Shown here: piece after piece, positions 1 to 5,739 of the stretch | How positions within the stretch are numbered: position 1 is the stretch's first letter | How the letters are laid out: every line of letters begins with the position of its first letter | DNA from: an uncultured Eubacteriales bacterium | GTDB taxonomy: Bacteria; Bacillota; Clostridia; Oscillospirales; Oscillospiraceae | Length of the DNA: 10,045 bases | Reading direction: 5' to 3' | NCBI GenBank assembly: GCA_902461475.1 | Contig: CABPXX010000023.1 | Location: 1 to 10,045, forward strand | Position numbers and translations under genes: made by a program | The notes under the pieces: generated by a model | The model's input: the letters and a program-made list of their open reading frames with translations, nothing else | The model's database searches: none | What the model was told of the DNA's origin: nothing

Positions 1-486
1 CAAATCTGGCCCATTGTCTCCGAGACGGTGGCCAGCACCGATACCCGCTTTGGCAACAGCCATGATTTTATGCGGGAGATGGAGCGGATATGCGGGCGAA
101 GAGTCATCCATACCGTGGCGGAGGCTGAGCCCATCGGGCCCCGGAAGCTGCTGGACGCCCTGGTCATCTGCCCCTGCACGGGCAACACCCTGGCCAAGCT
201 GGCCCACGGTGTCACCGACGGCACGGTGACCATGGCCGCCAAGGCCCATCTGCGCAATGGCCGGCCCCTGGTCCTGGCCCTGGCCACCAACGACGGCCTG
301 GCGGCCTCTGCCCCCAATGTGGGCACCATGCTGGGACGGAAAGAGGTGTTTTTTGTCCCCTTCCGCCAGGATGATTGCTACGAGAAGCCTACTTCTCTGG
401 TGTCGGATTTTTCCCTCACCGGGGACACTCTAGCCCTGGCTATGCAGGGCAAACAGTATCAGCCTCTCTTGTTGGGGGCAAAGTGA
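1..486 (+). CDS. dpaB: Dipicolinate synthase subunit B (partial, 5' end outside window)
   Basis: C-terminal part (about 161 residues) of the flavoprotein-like subunit of dipicolinate synthase. With DpaA it makes dipicolinic acid from the dihydrodipicolinate-derived precursor in the mother cell during sporulation. The reading frame is open from base 1 and ends at TGA 484-486; the true start lies to the left. Recognisable family segments are DTRFGNSHDF near the left edge, CPCTGNTLAKLAHGVTDG (the flavoprotein-fold Cys/Thr/Gly segment) and LVLALATNDGLAASAPNVG. The family is usually about 195-200 residues, so only some 35-40 residues are missing. dpaA would be expected just upstream on the same strand, but it is not in the window. 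The gene marks the host as an endospore former. Identity is from remembered family sequence, not a search. Confidence 0.9.
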   Translation, partial: QIWPIVSETVASTDTRFGNSHDFMREMERICGRRVIHTVAEAEPIGPRKLLDALVICPCTGNTLAKLAHGVTDGTVTMAAKAHLRNGRPLVLALATNDGLAASAPNVGTMLGRKEVFFVPFRQDDCYEKPTSLVSDFSLTGDTLALAMQGKQYQPLLLGAK

Positions 487-492
487 CGAAAA

Positions 493-541
493 ACAGCCTC
501 CGGTGGCGGGATTTTTAGGGTTGCAAACCACCGGGGGCTGT
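493..541. other. Inverted repeat downstream of dpaB (possible terminator)
   Basis: Arms 493-506 (ACAGCCTCCGGTGG) and 528-541 (CCACCGGGGGCTGT) pair over 14 positions with one G-T wobble around a 21-base loop. No T tract follows on the + strand, so as a dpaB terminator it is atypical. On the - strand the hairpin would be followed by TTTT. The right arm and loop overlap the -35 element and spacer of the corA promoter, so it could equally be a regulatory site. Confidence 0.4.
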
Positions 542-549
542 CATATAAT
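521..549 (+). promoter_or_regulatory. Sigma-A-type promoter of the CorA transporter gene
   Basis: TTGCAA (521-526), a 17-base spacer and a perfect TATAAT (544-549). Transcription would start near 556, giving a 5' leader of about 245 nt before the GTG start at 802. Confidence 0.7.
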
Positions 550-555
550 GATACT

Positions 556-801
556 TGACTGGGCAAAACATGGACTGGCCCGGAAAAATCTGCCCAAAAA
601 CGAAAGGATGTGACATGCGCCGTGGCAGGTGACCCATCTAGTCGAAGTTGGAAAATATGTTTGCGGCGTATGGATTGAGGGGGATGCCCTGGCATCCTTT
701 CTGTCTTCGTGCGCCCGCGCCTGTGTGACACAGGGAATATCAGCGGAAGCGGCACGGGGACAAACCACCCCTTTGCCTGCTCGGGAAAGGTGTGAACCAA
801 T
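556..801 (+). other. Long structured 5' leader of the CorA gene (unassigned)
   Basis: This gene-free stretch is far longer than a ribosome site needs. Visible structure: TGGGCA (560-565) can pair with TGCCCA (591-596), while GGGC (561-564) can alternatively pair with GCCC (578-581). GGATGC (682-687) and GCATCC (692-697) form a tight hairpin around CCTG, followed by TTTCTGTCTT, which resembles an intrinsic terminator. CCTGTG/CACAGG (720-725 and 729-734) form another hairpin. CCTTT (770-774) can pair with the AAAGG (786-790) of the ribosome site. I could not match it to the M-box or another riboswitch class I know. Confidence 0.4.
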
Positions 802-1731
802 GTGATTAGCATTTACAAGACCATTGACGGAAAAATGACCAAGCTGGATACGGTGGAGGACGGCTGCTGGATCAACCTCATCTACCCCAGCGAGGACGAG
901 CTGAAGACGGTGTCTGTGACCTTGGGGGTGGAGCTGCCCTTCTTGAAGGCCGCCCTGGACGAGGAGGAGACCTCCCGTATCGACAGCGAGGACGGCCAGA
1001 CCCTCATCATCGTGGACACCCCCGCCATGGAGCGGGATGAGACCGGCGTGGTGTACTCCACCCTGCCTATGGGCATCATCGTCACCGAAAAGCACATCGT
1101 CACCGTCTGTTTGAAGGAGACCTCGGTGGTGCGGGACTTGCAGGACGGCCTGGTCAAGGACGTGCGCACCCAGCAGCGCACCCGGTTTATCCTCAACATC
1201 CTGCTGCTGGTGGCCAAGCGCTACCTGCAATATCTGAAGCAGATCGACAAGACCTACAACTACATGGAGCGGCAGCTGTACAAGTCCCAGCGCAACAAGG
1301 AGCTCATTCAGCTGCTGGATTTGGAGAAGTCCCTGGTCTACTTCAACACCTCTTTGAAGGCCAATGAGGTGACGCTGGAGAAGATTCTCCGGGGCCGCAT
1401 TGTCACCCTCTACGAGGAGGACCATGACTTGCTGGAGGACGTGCTCATTGAGGTGCGTCAGGCCATCGAGATGGCTCAGATTTACTCCTCCATCATCTCC
1501 GGTATGATGGACGCCTTCGCCTCGGTGATCTCCAACAACCTCAACGTCATCATGAAGGTGCTTACCTCCATCACCATCCTCATGACGGTGCCCAACATCA
1601 TTTTCGGCTACTTCGGTATGAACATCACCGGCGGCCTGCCCCTGGACCAGTTCTGGTGGGTGCCCCTGCTGATGAGCGTGGCCATCATTGTGGTGCTGGC
1701 CATCATCCTGAAGAAGAAGGACCTATTCTAA
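802..1731 (+). CDS. CorA family divalent-cation (Mg2+/Co2+) transporter
   Basis: A 309-residue inner-membrane channel of the CorA/MIT family, which works as a pentamer to let Mg2+ (sometimes Co2+, Ni2+ or Zn2+) into the cell. The N-terminal two thirds is a soluble alpha/beta and long-helix domain rich in Glu and Asp. The two C-terminal membrane segments lie at about residues 248-268 and 282-302, separated by the signature YFGMN (GMN at residues 272-274), which forms the selectivity loop. The C-terminus is the typical basic tail KKKDLF. The start is GTG at 802, preceded by AAAGGTG at the proper distance; no earlier in-frame start has a better site. The gene is monocistronic, with its own promoter and long leader upstream and a strong terminator 10 bases after the stop. 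The family is certain; the metal is not. It resembles the shorter Gram-positive CorA/YfjQ group. Confidence 0.92.
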   Translation: MISIYKTIDGKMTKLDTVEDGCWINLIYPSEDELKTVSVTLGVELPFLKAALDEEETSRIDSEDGQTLIIVDTPAMERDETGVVYSTLPMGIIVTEKHIVTVCLKETSVVRDLQDGLVKDVRTQQRTRFILNILLLVAKRYLQYLKQIDKTYNYMERQLYKSQRNKELIQLLDLEKSLVYFNTSLKANEVTLEKILRGRIVTLYEEDHDLLEDVLIEVRQAIEMAQIYSSIISGMMDAFASVISNNLNVIMKVLTSITILMTVPNIIFGYFGMNITGGLPLDQFWWVPLLMSVAIIVVLAIILKKKDLF

Positions 1732-1740
1732 GAAAGACAA

Positions 1741-1780
1741 ACGCCCTGGAAAGCGGAAGCTTTCCAGGGCGTTTTTTCTT
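1741..1780. terminator. Intrinsic (probably bidirectional) terminator between corA and the WYL regulator gene
   Basis: Arms 1741-1754 (ACGCCCTGGAAAGC) and 1759-1772 pair perfectly over 14 bp around a GGAA (GNRA) loop, followed by TTTTTTCTT on the + strand. Read from the - strand the tail is TTTGTCTTT, so it can also stop the convergent gene, whose stop codon begins at its edge. Confidence 0.92.
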
Positions 1781-2678
1781 ATTGTGCGTAGGCCTCCCGC
1801 AGCTTCTCACTGGCCTGGGCCAGCTGGCGCTGGAGACTGGCGGGGGAGAGCACCTCCACGCCGCCGCCGAAGGACAGCAGATAGCTGGCCAGCCATCCCC
1901 CGTCGGGGAAGACGGTGGACACCAGCAGGGAGCCGTCGGGCTGGGGGGTGACGCAGCGGCGGTCGAACTCGTCGTACACCCGGTGGGCCAGGCTGGGGGC
2001 GAAGCGCAGCTCGGCCTCCACCCGGAACAGCGGGGGAATCTCCCCGGACAGCTCCGGGTCGGGGGGATTCATCAGCCGGTGGAAGGGCTGGTCGGTGATG
2101 GTTAAATCCAGCATCCGGGTCAGCCGGAAGGTGCGGTAGTTTTCCGGGAAGGGGCAATAGGCCTGGAGATACCAGCCGTTGCCCTGGAATACCAGCCGCA
2201 CGGGCTGCACCAGGTAGGGCATCTGCTCCCCCTGGGAGCTAGCATAGGTAAACTGCACGGCCCGGCGCTGTAAAATGGCCTCCCGCAGCAGCTTGAAGTC
2301 CTCGGTGTCCCCCGCAGAGGAGCCCCAGTGGGTGAGGTACACTTGCAGCCAGTCCTCCTCGGGGCGGCGGAACAGGGCGGAGAGCTTGGCCAAGGTGGCC
2401 TCCCGCTGGGCGTCCGAGTCGTCGTCCAGGGCGGCCAGCAGCTGCTGCTGTTCCCCTGGGGTGAACAGGTTGGGGTCGGGGGCGCACCCGTCCATGAGGG
2501 TGATGCCGCCATTTTTCCCCAGGGCAGTACACACCGGCACTCCAGCGGCCGACAGGGCGTCAATCTCCCGGTACACGGTGCTTACCGATACCTGGAGCAG
2601 CTCAGCCAGCTGGGGAGCGGTGATGCGGTCATGCTCCAGCAGCAGGGATAGAATTTGAATGAGTCGATTGGCGGACAT
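1779..2678 (-). CDS. WYL-domain helix-turn-helix transcriptional regulator (YafY/DeoR-like)
   Basis: A 299-residue cytoplasmic DNA-binding protein. Residues about 4-62 form an HTH_11/DeoR-like winged helix (APQLAELLQVSVSTVYREID). Residues about 130-200 form a WYL domain containing the literal WYL at 169-171 within QGNGWYLQAYCP and the following FRLTRM strand. The C-terminal part (about 218-295) is the WCX extension. WYL domains are thought to bind nucleic acids or small nucleotide ligands, and such proteins often regulate DNA-damage, defence or metabolic genes; the target here is unknown. The start is ATG at 2676-2678 behind AGGAGGTG. A longer in-frame start at 2816 was rejected because it would lie upstream of a good promoter and inside the rplT terminator. 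The gene stands alone between the convergent corA and co-directional rplT, so it gives no clue to its regulon. Confidence 0.88.
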   Translation of the reverse strand: MSANRLIQILSLLLEHDRITAPQLAELLQVSVSTVYREIDALSAAGVPVCTALGKNGGITLMDGCAPDPNLFTPGEQQQLLAALDDDSDAQREATLAKLSALFRRPEEDWLQVYLTHWGSSAGDTEDFKLLREAILQRRAVQFTYASSQGEQMPYLVQPVRLVFQGNGWYLQAYCPFPENYRTFRLTRMLDLTITDQPFHRLMNPPDPELSGEIPPLFRVEAELRFAPSLAHRVYDEFDRRCVTPQPDGSLLVSTVFPDGGWLASYLLSFGGGVEVLSPASLQRQLAQASEKLREAYAQ

Positions 2679-2703
2679 AGTTTCACCTCCTAGGGGTGTC
2701 CCC

Positions 2704-2732
2704 AGTATATCAGAATGGGGGATTTCTGTAAA
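2704..2732 (-). promoter_or_regulatory. Sigma-A-type promoter of the WYL regulator gene
   Basis: On the - strand: TTTACA (2727-2732), a 17-base spacer and TATACT (2704-2709). The start would be near 2697, within the small palindrome GGGGTGTCCCC (2693-2703), leaving only about 20 bases to the ATG. Confidence 0.7.
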
Positions 2733-2811
2733 GGAAAACGCCGAATTGAGGCGGAAATGTGGAAATAGCCGCGTAGAGGTCCCGCCGGAACGGGAACCCC
2801 GTCCCAGGGAC

Positions 2812-2846
2812 AACAAACGCCCGATTCCTGGGGAATCGGGCGTTTA
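2812..2846 (-). terminator. Terminator of the infC-rpmI-rplT operon
   Basis: Arms 2815-2828 (AAACGCCCGATTCC) and 2832-2845 pair perfectly over 14 bases around a short TGG loop. On the - strand the hairpin is followed by GTTGTC after GCGTTT. It lies 11 bases beyond the rplT stop codon. Confidence 0.85.
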
Positions 2847-2856
2847 TCAAACTAAA

Positions 2857-3213
2857 TTAGGCCAGCTTGCTCTTGGCCAGCTCGGTGAGCTGGGTGAAAG
2901 CAGCCTTGTCGTTGACGGCCAGCTCAGCCAGCATCTTGCGGTTGATCTCCATGCCAGCCAGCTTCAGGCCGTGCATGAAGGTGGAGTAGTTCATGCCGTT
3001 CATCTTGCAGGCGGCGTTGATGCGGGTGATCCACAGCTGACGGAAGTCACGCTTCTTCAGCTTGCGGCCGGTGTAGGCGTACTGCAGGGACTTCATCACC
3101 TGCTCGTTGGCCATCTTGAAGTGCTTGCTCTTGGCACCCCAGTAGCCCTTGGCCAGCTTCAGGATCTTATTTCTTCTCTTACGGGTCATCATTGCGCCCT
3201 TAACTCTTGCCAT
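2857..3213 (-). CDS. rplT: 50S ribosomal protein L20
   Basis: 118 residues, the normal length for bacterial L20. It binds 23S rRNA early in assembly of the large subunit, and in Bacillus and E. coli it also represses its own operon by binding the mRNA. Clear family features are the basic N-terminus [24 protein letters not shown], then the conserved [14 protein letters not shown] and the L20 core around [20 protein letters not shown]. The start is ATG 3211-3213 after AGGAGG. It is the last gene of infC-rpmI-rplT, 39 bases after rpmI, and is followed by a terminator. It is the likely effector of any feedback on the infC leader. Confidence 0.98.
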   Translation of the reverse strand: MARVKGAMMTRKRRNKILKLAKGYWGAKSKHFKMANEQVMKSLQYAYTGRKLKKRDFRQLWITRINAACKMNGMNYSTFMHGLKLAGMEINRKMLAELAVNDKAAFTQLTELAKSKLA

Positions 3214-3252
3214 TGTCGTTCAGCCTCCTATATGTGAGTGTATCAGGTTATC

Positions 3253-3456
3253 TTATTTGTAGGGGATCAAGCGCTTGACGGTGGCCTGGTTGGTCACGTC
3301 AGCGTAGGCACCCTTGCGGAGGCCTCTCTTGAGCTTGGTGGTCTTGCCGTGGCCGTTGAGCAGGTGACGGCGCTTGGTGCAGGCACGCTTCACACGGCCG
3401 CTCTTGGTCAGCGAAAAGCGCTTCTTAGCGCCGCTGTGGGTCTTGATCTTAGGCAT
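3253..3456 (-). CDS. rpmI: 50S ribosomal protein L35
   Basis: 67 residues, highly basic, the usual size of L35. It begins with the family signature MPKIKTHSGAKKRF and contains RRHLLNGH followed by a Lys/Arg-rich middle. It is a structural protein of the large ribosomal subunit. The start is ATG 3454-3456 behind AAGGAG. It lies 53 bases downstream of infC; that gap holds a small hairpin (GGGCA/TGCCC, 3487-3501) without a T tract, probably an mRNA-processing or spacing element rather than a terminator. Confidence 0.98.
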   Translation of the reverse strand: MPKIKTHSGAKKRFSLTKSGRVKRACTKRRHLLNGHGKTTKLKRGLRKGAYADVTNQATVKRLIPYK

Positions 3457-3509
3457 GGTGGTTATCTCCTTTACTCTTTGAATGGTGGGCAGCGTGTGCC
3501 CGGAGGATA

Positions 3510-4037
3510 TTACTTGTTGGTCTTGCTGCTTTTGGCGGAGAGGAAAATGCTCATGTGGCGGCCCTCCAGCTTAGGCTCCTTGTCCAGGTTGGCCAGCTCG
3601 GCGCACTGCTGGGCAAAGTCCATGAGCAGGTTGCGACCGATGTCGGTGTGAGCCATCTCACGGCCACGGAATCGCACGGTCACCTTCACCCGGTTGCCGT
3701 CAGCCAGGAACTTCTGGGCGTTGCGCAGCTTGGTGTTGAAGTCGCCGATGTCGATGCCGGGGGACATGCGCACTTCCTTGATCTCAACGACGTGCTGGTT
3801 CTTCTTGGCCTCTTTCTCCCGCTTGGCCTGCTCGAACTTGAACTTGCCATAGTCCATGAGCTTGCACACAGGGGGGACGGCATTGGGAGAGATTTTTACC
3901 AGGTCCAAACCGGCCTCGTCGGCGTGACGCTGGGCCTGAGCCGCAGACATGACTCCCAGCTGGCTGCCGTCGGCGCCAATCAGGCGAACCTCACGGTCAC
4001 GAATCTCCTCGTTGATCTGATGAGTTGGGTTAGCTAT
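3510..4037 (-). CDS. infC: Translation initiation factor IF-3 (apparent AUA start codon)
   Basis: About 175 residues. IF-3 binds the 30S subunit, keeps it apart from 50S and rejects mismatched start codons and initiator tRNA. The N-domain begins at NPTHQINEEIRDREVRLIG. The linker and signature VCKLMDYGKFKFEQAKREKE follow, then the C-domain with VTVRFRGREMAHTDIG and EGRHMSIFL. No ATG, GTG or TTG occurs in frame between the strong AGGAGGTG (4045-4052) and the conserved N-terminus. The only start-like codon at correct spacing is ATA (4035-4037), the codon just before GCT AAC CCA. Rare AUU, AUC or AUA starts are an established feature of infC, because IF-3 discriminates against them and so limits its own synthesis. 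Upstream lie a leader ORF whose TAG stop overlaps this ATA and two terminator-like hairpins. The ORF extends upstream to 4100, but that part runs through the ribosome site and the attenuator, so it is not coding in this frame. Confidence 0.93.
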   Translation of the reverse strand: MANPTHQINEEIRDREVRLIGADGSQLGVMSAAQAQRHADEAGLDLVKISPNAVPPVCKLMDYGKFKFEQAKREKEAKKNQHVVEIKEVRMSPGIDIGDFNTKLRNAQKFLADGNRVKVTVRFRGREMAHTDIGRNLLMDFAQQCAELANLDKEPKLEGRHMSIFLSAKSSKTNK

Positions 4038-4138
4038 GGCAAAGCACCTCCTGAGAAACAAAAAATGTGAGTGCAGAACAAGCACCCACATCCACAACAA
4101 AAAACGACAACCGAATTCGATTGCGTGTTTTTTACCAT
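4034..4138 (-). CDS. Candidate cysteine-rich leader peptide upstream of infC
   Basis: A 34-codon ORF starting at ATG 4136-4138, five bases after an AGAGG ribosome site. The peptide starts MVKNTQSNSVVV and continues FCCGCGCLFC, with cysteines at residues 14, 15, 17, 19, 22 and 27. Codons 14-19 sit at 4099-4082, covering the 5' arm of the terminator just before infC (4082-4091). The ORF runs through the infC ribosome site and ends at TAG 4034-4036, overlapping the infC start codon (ATAG). This geometry suggests a translated leader coupling ribosome movement to antitermination and to infC initiation. A longer form from ATG 4181-4183 is possible, but its ribosome site is too close. It could also be a chance ORF in a T/G-rich terminator region; comparative data would decide. 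Confidence 0.45.
   Translation of the reverse strand: MVKNTQSNSVVVFCCGCGCLFCTHIFCFSGGALP
4060..4091 (-). terminator. Intrinsic terminator/attenuator just before infC
   Basis: RNA arms AUGUGGGUGC (4091-4082) and GCACUCACAU (4074-4065) pair over 10 bases with one G-U around UUGUUCU, followed by UUUUU, G and UUU. It ends only a few bases before the AGGAGGTG of infC and lies downstream of the infC promoter, so it acts in the leader rather than ending an upstream gene. A competing partner for its 5' arm is GCACCGCCGUCCUCAC at 4180-4165. Confidence 0.8.
4099..4123 (-). terminator. Second terminator-like hairpin in the infC leader
   Basis: RNA CAAUCGAAUUCGGUUG (4123-4108) folds on itself around GAAUUC (with one U-G pair) and is followed after UCG by UUUUUU (4104-4099). 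The short stem is weaker than the later hairpin. It may be a first attenuation site or a pause site. Confidence 0.5.
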
Positions 4139-4205
4139 GTAAACCTCTTTGCCTTGCGCTGGAGGTGAGGACGGCGGTGCCATACCTGCTTTGTTTTGCT
4201 CTGGT

Positions 4206-4234
4206 ATTGTATCAAGTGGATATGGGATTGTCAA
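4206..4234 (-). promoter_or_regulatory. Promoter of the infC-rpmI-rplT operon
   Basis: On the - strand: consensus TTGACA (4229-4234), a 17-base spacer and TACAAT (4206-4211). The -35 and spacer lie inside the last codons of the MATE gene, whose stop is at 4212-4214. The start would be near 4199, giving a leader of about 160 nt. Confidence 0.85.
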
Positions 4235-5591
4235 GCGCTTTTTTCAATGATTTTGCATCCCGGCGCCGGAGCACCAAAAAGTACCCCAGGCACAGGGTGA
4301 GGTTGACCAGGGCGGAGGCGGGGACGGCCAGGCCAATGAGGAACATAGAGGTGTCCGGCAGGCGGCTGAGGAAGTAAGACAGGGGGATGCGCACCAAAAA
4401 GGCGGCGGCCAGGCCCTGGGCCATGACAAAGCTGGTGCGCTCCCGGCCATTGAAGTAGCCCAGGAAGCAGAACACCACCGACACCATCAGGTACTCCAGA
4501 GAGCTGCCCCGCAGGTATCCGGCGGCGGCGTCCAGCACCGCCGGGTCGTTATCAAAGGCGGAGGCCAGAATGCGACCGCAGAAGAAGGTGAGCAGGAACA
4601 TCACCGCTCCCACGCACAGGGAAATGCGGGCGGCCAGAAACAGGGCCCGGTTGGCCCGCTTGGGGTTGCCCGCCCCCATGTTCTGGGCTACAAAGGTGGA
4701 CAGAGCGGACATGAAGGACATGGGAACCAGGGCCAGGAAGATGAACAGCTTTTCCGCAATGCCCACTCCGGCGGAGGCGATGACCCCCAGGGCGTTGACA
4801 ATGCTGGTGATGATGAGGAAGGACAGGTTGGTGAGAAAGTCCTGGAGGGCGATGGGAGAGCCCACCTTTAAAATATCTCCAGCGGCCTGGCCCCCTCTGC
4901 GCCAGGGGGCGGGGATGGTGAAGGGGAGGGGATTGCGGCGGATGTAGGCCAGGGAGAAGGCCACGCTGGTGGCCTGGGCGATGATGGTGGCCAGGGCGGC
5001 CCCGGCGGCGTTGAGGCGGAACACCCCCACAAAGAGCACATCCAGCGCCACATTCACCAGACAGGCGATGAACACAAAGAGGAAGGGAGAGCGGGAGTTG
5101 CCCACGCCACGGAAGATGCCGCTGATGCCGTTGTAGGCGGTGATGAACACGATGCCCGCCGAGCAAATGCGGATGTAGGCCACCGCCTCACTCATGGCGG
5201 CCTCGGGCACATTCATCAGTCGGGCAGCCTGGGGGGCCAGGAGCAGCATGGCCCCGGTGAGGACAGCGGCCACCAGGGTAAAGAGGCGAACCTGGCTGCA
5301 CACCACCTGGCCCGCCCGCTGGGGTTCTCTCGAGCCCATGGCCTTGCCCACCAGCACGGTGACGCCCATGGTCAGCCCCGTGATGATGGAGGTGATGGAC
5401 TGCATCACCTGGCTACCTGTGGCCACAGCGGACACTGAGGCGGTGGGGGAGAATTTGCCCACCACGGCCAGGTCCACACCGCCGTAAAAGGCCTGGAGCA
5501 GCAGGGAGAGCATCAAGGGCAGGGCGAAGCGGATGAGGGGGGACAGGATGGGCCCCGACAGAAAGGACGATTGAGAAGATGGGGTTTCCAT
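4212..5591 (-). CDS. MATE family multidrug/toxin efflux transporter
   Basis: A 459-residue polytopic membrane protein of the MATE (NorM/DinF/MepA-like) family, which exports cationic drugs or metabolites in exchange for Na+ or H+. There are twelve predicted membrane segments in two similar halves. The first contains PLMLSLLLQAFYGGVDLAVVGKF and GLTMGVTVLVGKAMG, and the second starts near GSPIALQDFLTNLSFLIITSIVNALG with SALSTFVAQNMGAGNPKRA, the mirror of the first-half motif. The start is ATG 5589-5591 behind GGAGGT. The frame is open to 5819, but that part spans a promoter and a terminator hairpin, so it is not coding. The leader contains an intrinsic terminator, so expression is probably conditional. 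The substrate cannot be told from sequence. The infC promoter overlaps its 3' end. Confidence 0.93.
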   Translation of the reverse strand: METPSSQSSFLSGPILSPLIRFALPLMLSLLLQAFYGGVDLAVVGKFSPTASVSAVATGSQVMQSITSIITGLTMGVTVLVGKAMGSREPQRAGQVVCSQVRLFTLVAAVLTGAMLLLAPQAARLMNVPEAAMSEAVAYIRICSAGIVFITAYNGISGIFRGVGNSRSPFLFVFIACLVNVALDVLFVGVFRLNAAGAALATIIAQATSVAFSLAYIRRNPLPFTIPAPWRRGGQAAGDILKVGSPIALQDFLTNLSFLIITSIVNALGVIASAGVGIAEKLFIFLALVPMSFMSALSTFVAQNMGAGNPKRANRALFLAARISLCVGAVMFLLTFFCGRILASAFDNDPAVLDAAAGYLRGSSLEYLMVSVVFCFLGYFNGRERTSFVMAQGLAAAFLVRIPLSYFLSRLPDTSMFLIGLAVPASALVNLTLCLGYFLVLRRRDAKSLKKALDNPIST

Positions 5592-5624
5592 GGATATGAC
5601 CTCCGGATTCGTTTTGGGAGCAAG

Positions 5625-5656
5625 AAAAAACGCCAACAAGCATACACTTGTTGGCG
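5625..5656 (-). terminator. Intrinsic terminator in the MATE gene leader (candidate attenuator)
   Basis: Perfect 10-bp stem CGCCAACAAG/CTTGTTGGCG (5631-5640 and 5647-5656) with a six-base loop, followed on the - strand by TTTTTT (5630-5625). It lies between the MATE promoter and the ribosome site, so it can cut off MATE transcripts. It may also end read-through from the upstream SLOG gene. Confidence 0.85.
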
Positions 5657-5694
5657 ATAATGTATCAAACGAAGTACGGCTCCCGTACCAGCAC

Positions 5695-5723
5695 ACTGTA
5701 CCATACAACCGGGAGAAAGTCAA
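5695..5723 (-). promoter_or_regulatory. Promoter of the MATE gene
   Basis: On the - strand: TTGACT (5718-5723), a 17-base spacer and TACAGT (5695-5700). The start would be near 5688, about 97 bases before the ATG. It sits 17 bases after the stop codon of the SLOG gene. Confidence 0.72.
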
Positions 5724-5739
5724 CGGGGTACCGGAAAAA

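Noticed and set aside
556..801. M-box (ykoK) Mg2+ riboswitch before corA
   Set aside because: The conserved GGTGAGGCTCCT-type and TGCTACTGCCC-type segments are absent, so I left the leader unassigned.
541..1425. Long - strand ORF opposite the CorA gene
   Set aside because: It is fully antisense to a clear CorA protein, has low-complexity Leu/Gln/His composition and no ribosome site. It is a shadow of GC-rich codon bias.
2679..2816. 46-codon N-terminal extension of the WYL regulator
   Set aside because: It spans a good promoter and part of the rplT terminator. The ATG at 2676-2678 has a perfect AGGAGGTG and begins at the HTH domain.
4036..4377. + strand ORF across the infC leader and the MATE 3' end
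   Set aside because: It is antisense to two well-supported features and has no family resemblance.
5662..5693. Nine-codon leader peptide (GTG start, reads VLVREPYFV) before the MATE gene
   Set aside because: Its start would lie at or before the predicted transcription start, and no ribosome site precedes it.
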